From Mesobacterium_A hydrothermale (GTDB lineage Bacteria; Pseudomonadota; Alphaproteobacteria; Rhodobacterales; Rhodobacteraceae), in assembly GCF_035818635.1 (NCBI RefSeq), contig NZ_JAYLLH010000060.1:1-7451 (forward strand): 7,451 nucleotides of DNA, read 5' to 3'. Shown here in pieces: positions 6,503 to 7,451 of the stretch. Below the pieces are notes generated by a model, which saw nothing but the letters and a program-made list of their open reading frames with translations, did not search any database and was not told where the DNA came from. The translations under genes were made by a program, and so were the position numbers. The stretch's first letter is position 1; every line of letters begins with the position of its first letter.

Positions 6503-7132
6503 TCATGGCCGCTCCACAATGATGTCGGGCAGGATTCCGGACCGCCGGATCGCGTCCTCCACATCCTCACCCGCAAAGAACCCGTAGCCTGCAACCAGCG
6601 CCGAGCAGACACCCGCAGTCTGTGCGCCCAGAATATCGGTGTGCAAACTGTCGCCCACCATGACGACACGCGCGCGGTCCACCTCGCCCAGCCGGCCAAA
6701 AGCCAGGTCAAAGATGTTGCCGAAAGGTTTGCCGTAGAACTCGGGCACGATGCCCGTACGATCCGCGAGGCGATGCGCAAAATTGCCCGGTTCGGTCGAA
6801 AACCCTGTTTCGCGCGGGGCGACGATATCAGGATTGCCAACCAGCACCGGGCGTGGCCTGCGGGCAAGGGCCTTTTCCAGCAGGGTCTGGCGCGCTTCGG
6901 TCCAGGCGGCGCTGCCGATCATCAGAAAGCCGTCGACCTGGTCATAGGCGGCCGGCCCTTCCTCGAGATAGGTCAGGTTCAACCCCTCAAGATCGCGCAG
7001 CCCGGTCCTGCGCGTCGCCATCAACCCCCAGTGCAGATCCCGCCGCCCGTGCAGACCGGCGAGCAGGGTCATGCGGCTGGTGATCACGTCCCCGGGCGCA
7101 AAGTCATAGCCGAGTCGGGTGTATTTCTCCAT
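6503..7132 (-). pseudogene. N-terminally truncated HAD class IIA hydrolase (NagD-like / TIGR01459-type)
   Basis: The 209 codons from the ATG at 7132 match the cap and C-terminal part of HAD-IIA phosphatases. Visible are NPDIVAPRETGF (100-111), FYGKPFGN with the motif III Lys (Lys135), and MVGDSLHTDILGA (158-170), which holds the motif IV Asp pair. Family members have about 280-300 residues. The missing front should carry the DxxGVL nucleophile motif and the VSN motif. Homology-like residues continue only about seven codons upstream of the ATG (GFPHAAL, to about 7153), and an in-frame TGA then closes the frame. No ribosome binding site precedes the ATG. The remnant therefore should lack phosphatase activity. 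It shares direction with ugp, and its TGA overlaps an ATG (6506) in the ugpB frame. An intact relative might handle phosphorylated substrates such as glycerol-3-phosphate, which is inference. Confidence 0.75.
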
Positions 7133-7153
7133 CAGCGCGGCATGGGGAAATCC

Positions 7154-7376
7154 GCCCCAGCACGCCGTACCACACTGCCAGCGCGACAGGGGTCGTGCGG
7201 TCGACCGACAGGTCTGATGTCAAATCCGTATTTTTGATCGCCCTATCAATGCCCTTTGCATGGATCGTCAATCGCGGGTCAAACTTACTTCGCGAGGCGC
7301 CAAAGACCGGCGGCAGTCTGCCAATTCCTTGCCTTACCCAAACTCGGGGCATGACGATCTGAAGTCACGCGCCGTC
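7154..7376. other. Unassigned DNA between the HAD remnant and the IS630-like end
   Basis: This stretch replaces the expected N-terminus of the HAD gene. A minus-strand frame (7352 down to 7104) and a plus-strand frame are open through it, but neither resembles a family I know. Some of its right part probably belongs to the IS630-like element, since its inverted repeat must lie just outside the transposase stop codon. The exact IS boundary cannot be placed without the other end. Confidence 0.4.
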
Positions 7377-7451
7377 CTAGTGGATTGAATCCAACATTTG
7401 GAACCCTCGATTTCTTGCGGCGATGATGTCGTTGGGGTCTGCCCGCCAAAC
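7377..7451 (-). CDS. C-terminal end of an IS630-like transposase (partial)
   Basis: The minus strand is open from the window edge through 24 codons to TAG at 7379-7377. The residues include WRADPNDIIAARNRGFQ and end LDSIH, closely like the extreme C-terminus of IS630-family DDE transposases, where a W-x-ADP-x-x-II motif and a final (L/E)SIH are common. The catalytic part lies outside the window. With its stop pointing at the HAD remnant, this element is the likely agent, or a later neighbour, of the HAD truncation. The identification rests on a short tail only. Confidence 0.55.
   Translation of the reverse strand, partial: VWRADPNDIIAARNRGFQMLDSIH

Noticed and set aside
6408..6506. 33-residue N-terminal extension of ugpB from the ATG at 6506
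   Set aside because: It would put a basic stretch in front of a normal Sec signal peptide, and it overlaps the candidate Pho box; the ATG at 6407 has a good ribosome binding site.
6428..7237. Plus-strand ORF of 269 codons opposite the HAD remnant
   Set aside because: It is antisense shadow; the opposite strand shows clear HAD motifs and this frame shows none.
1..7451. CRISPR array or tandem repeats
   Set aside because: No regularly spaced repeat units were seen in any part of the window.

Overview
The window reads as accessory or plasmid-like DNA from a moderately GC-rich alphaproteobacterium, most likely of the Rhodobacteraceae (Roseobacter) type. This is inferred from codon use, from the close match of the ugp proteins to that family, and from the recognisable mobile-element fragments. 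All genes I can support are on the minus strand, so the biological order runs from right (7451) to left (1).

Layout from right to left: (1) 7377-7451, the last 24 codons of an IS630-like transposase, entering from beyond the window. (2) 7154-7376, unassigned DNA. (3) 6503-7132, a HAD class IIA phosphatase gene that has lost its N-terminal part, including the nucleophile motif; probably a pseudogene. (4) 6407 down to 2140, a complete sn-glycerol-3-phosphate ABC importer operon in the order ugpB, ugpA, ugpE, ugpC. A candidate Pho box lies upstream of ugpB, and a very stable 10-bp hairpin with a UUCG loop lies between ugpB and ugpA. (5) 2042 leftwards, a possible end of an IS3-family element. 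(6) 1511-2139, otherwise non-coding DNA holding a plus-strand terminator or palindrome and the integrase promoter region. (7) 170-1510, a P4-type tyrosine recombinase, followed without a gap by a 35-codon ORF (63-170) whose ATG overlaps the integrase stop codon.

Functionally, UgpB would capture glycerol-3-phosphate or glycerophosphodiesters in the periplasm, UgpA and UgpE form the membrane channel, and UgpC is the ATPase. No ugpQ/glpQ phosphodiesterase is in the window. The Pho-box-like repeat suggests phosphate-starvation control, as known for ugp in E. coli and rhizobia. The operon is bracketed by an integrase and insertion-sequence remnants, and the gene next to it is truncated, so the importer probably sits in a recombination-prone, horizontally mobile segment.

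I did not find a clear novel defence, toxin or other new system. The least ordinary signals are the integrase-coupled mini-ORF, the 12-6-12 palindrome beside the integrase, the candidate Pho box, and a small ORF that ends on the ugpA start codon.
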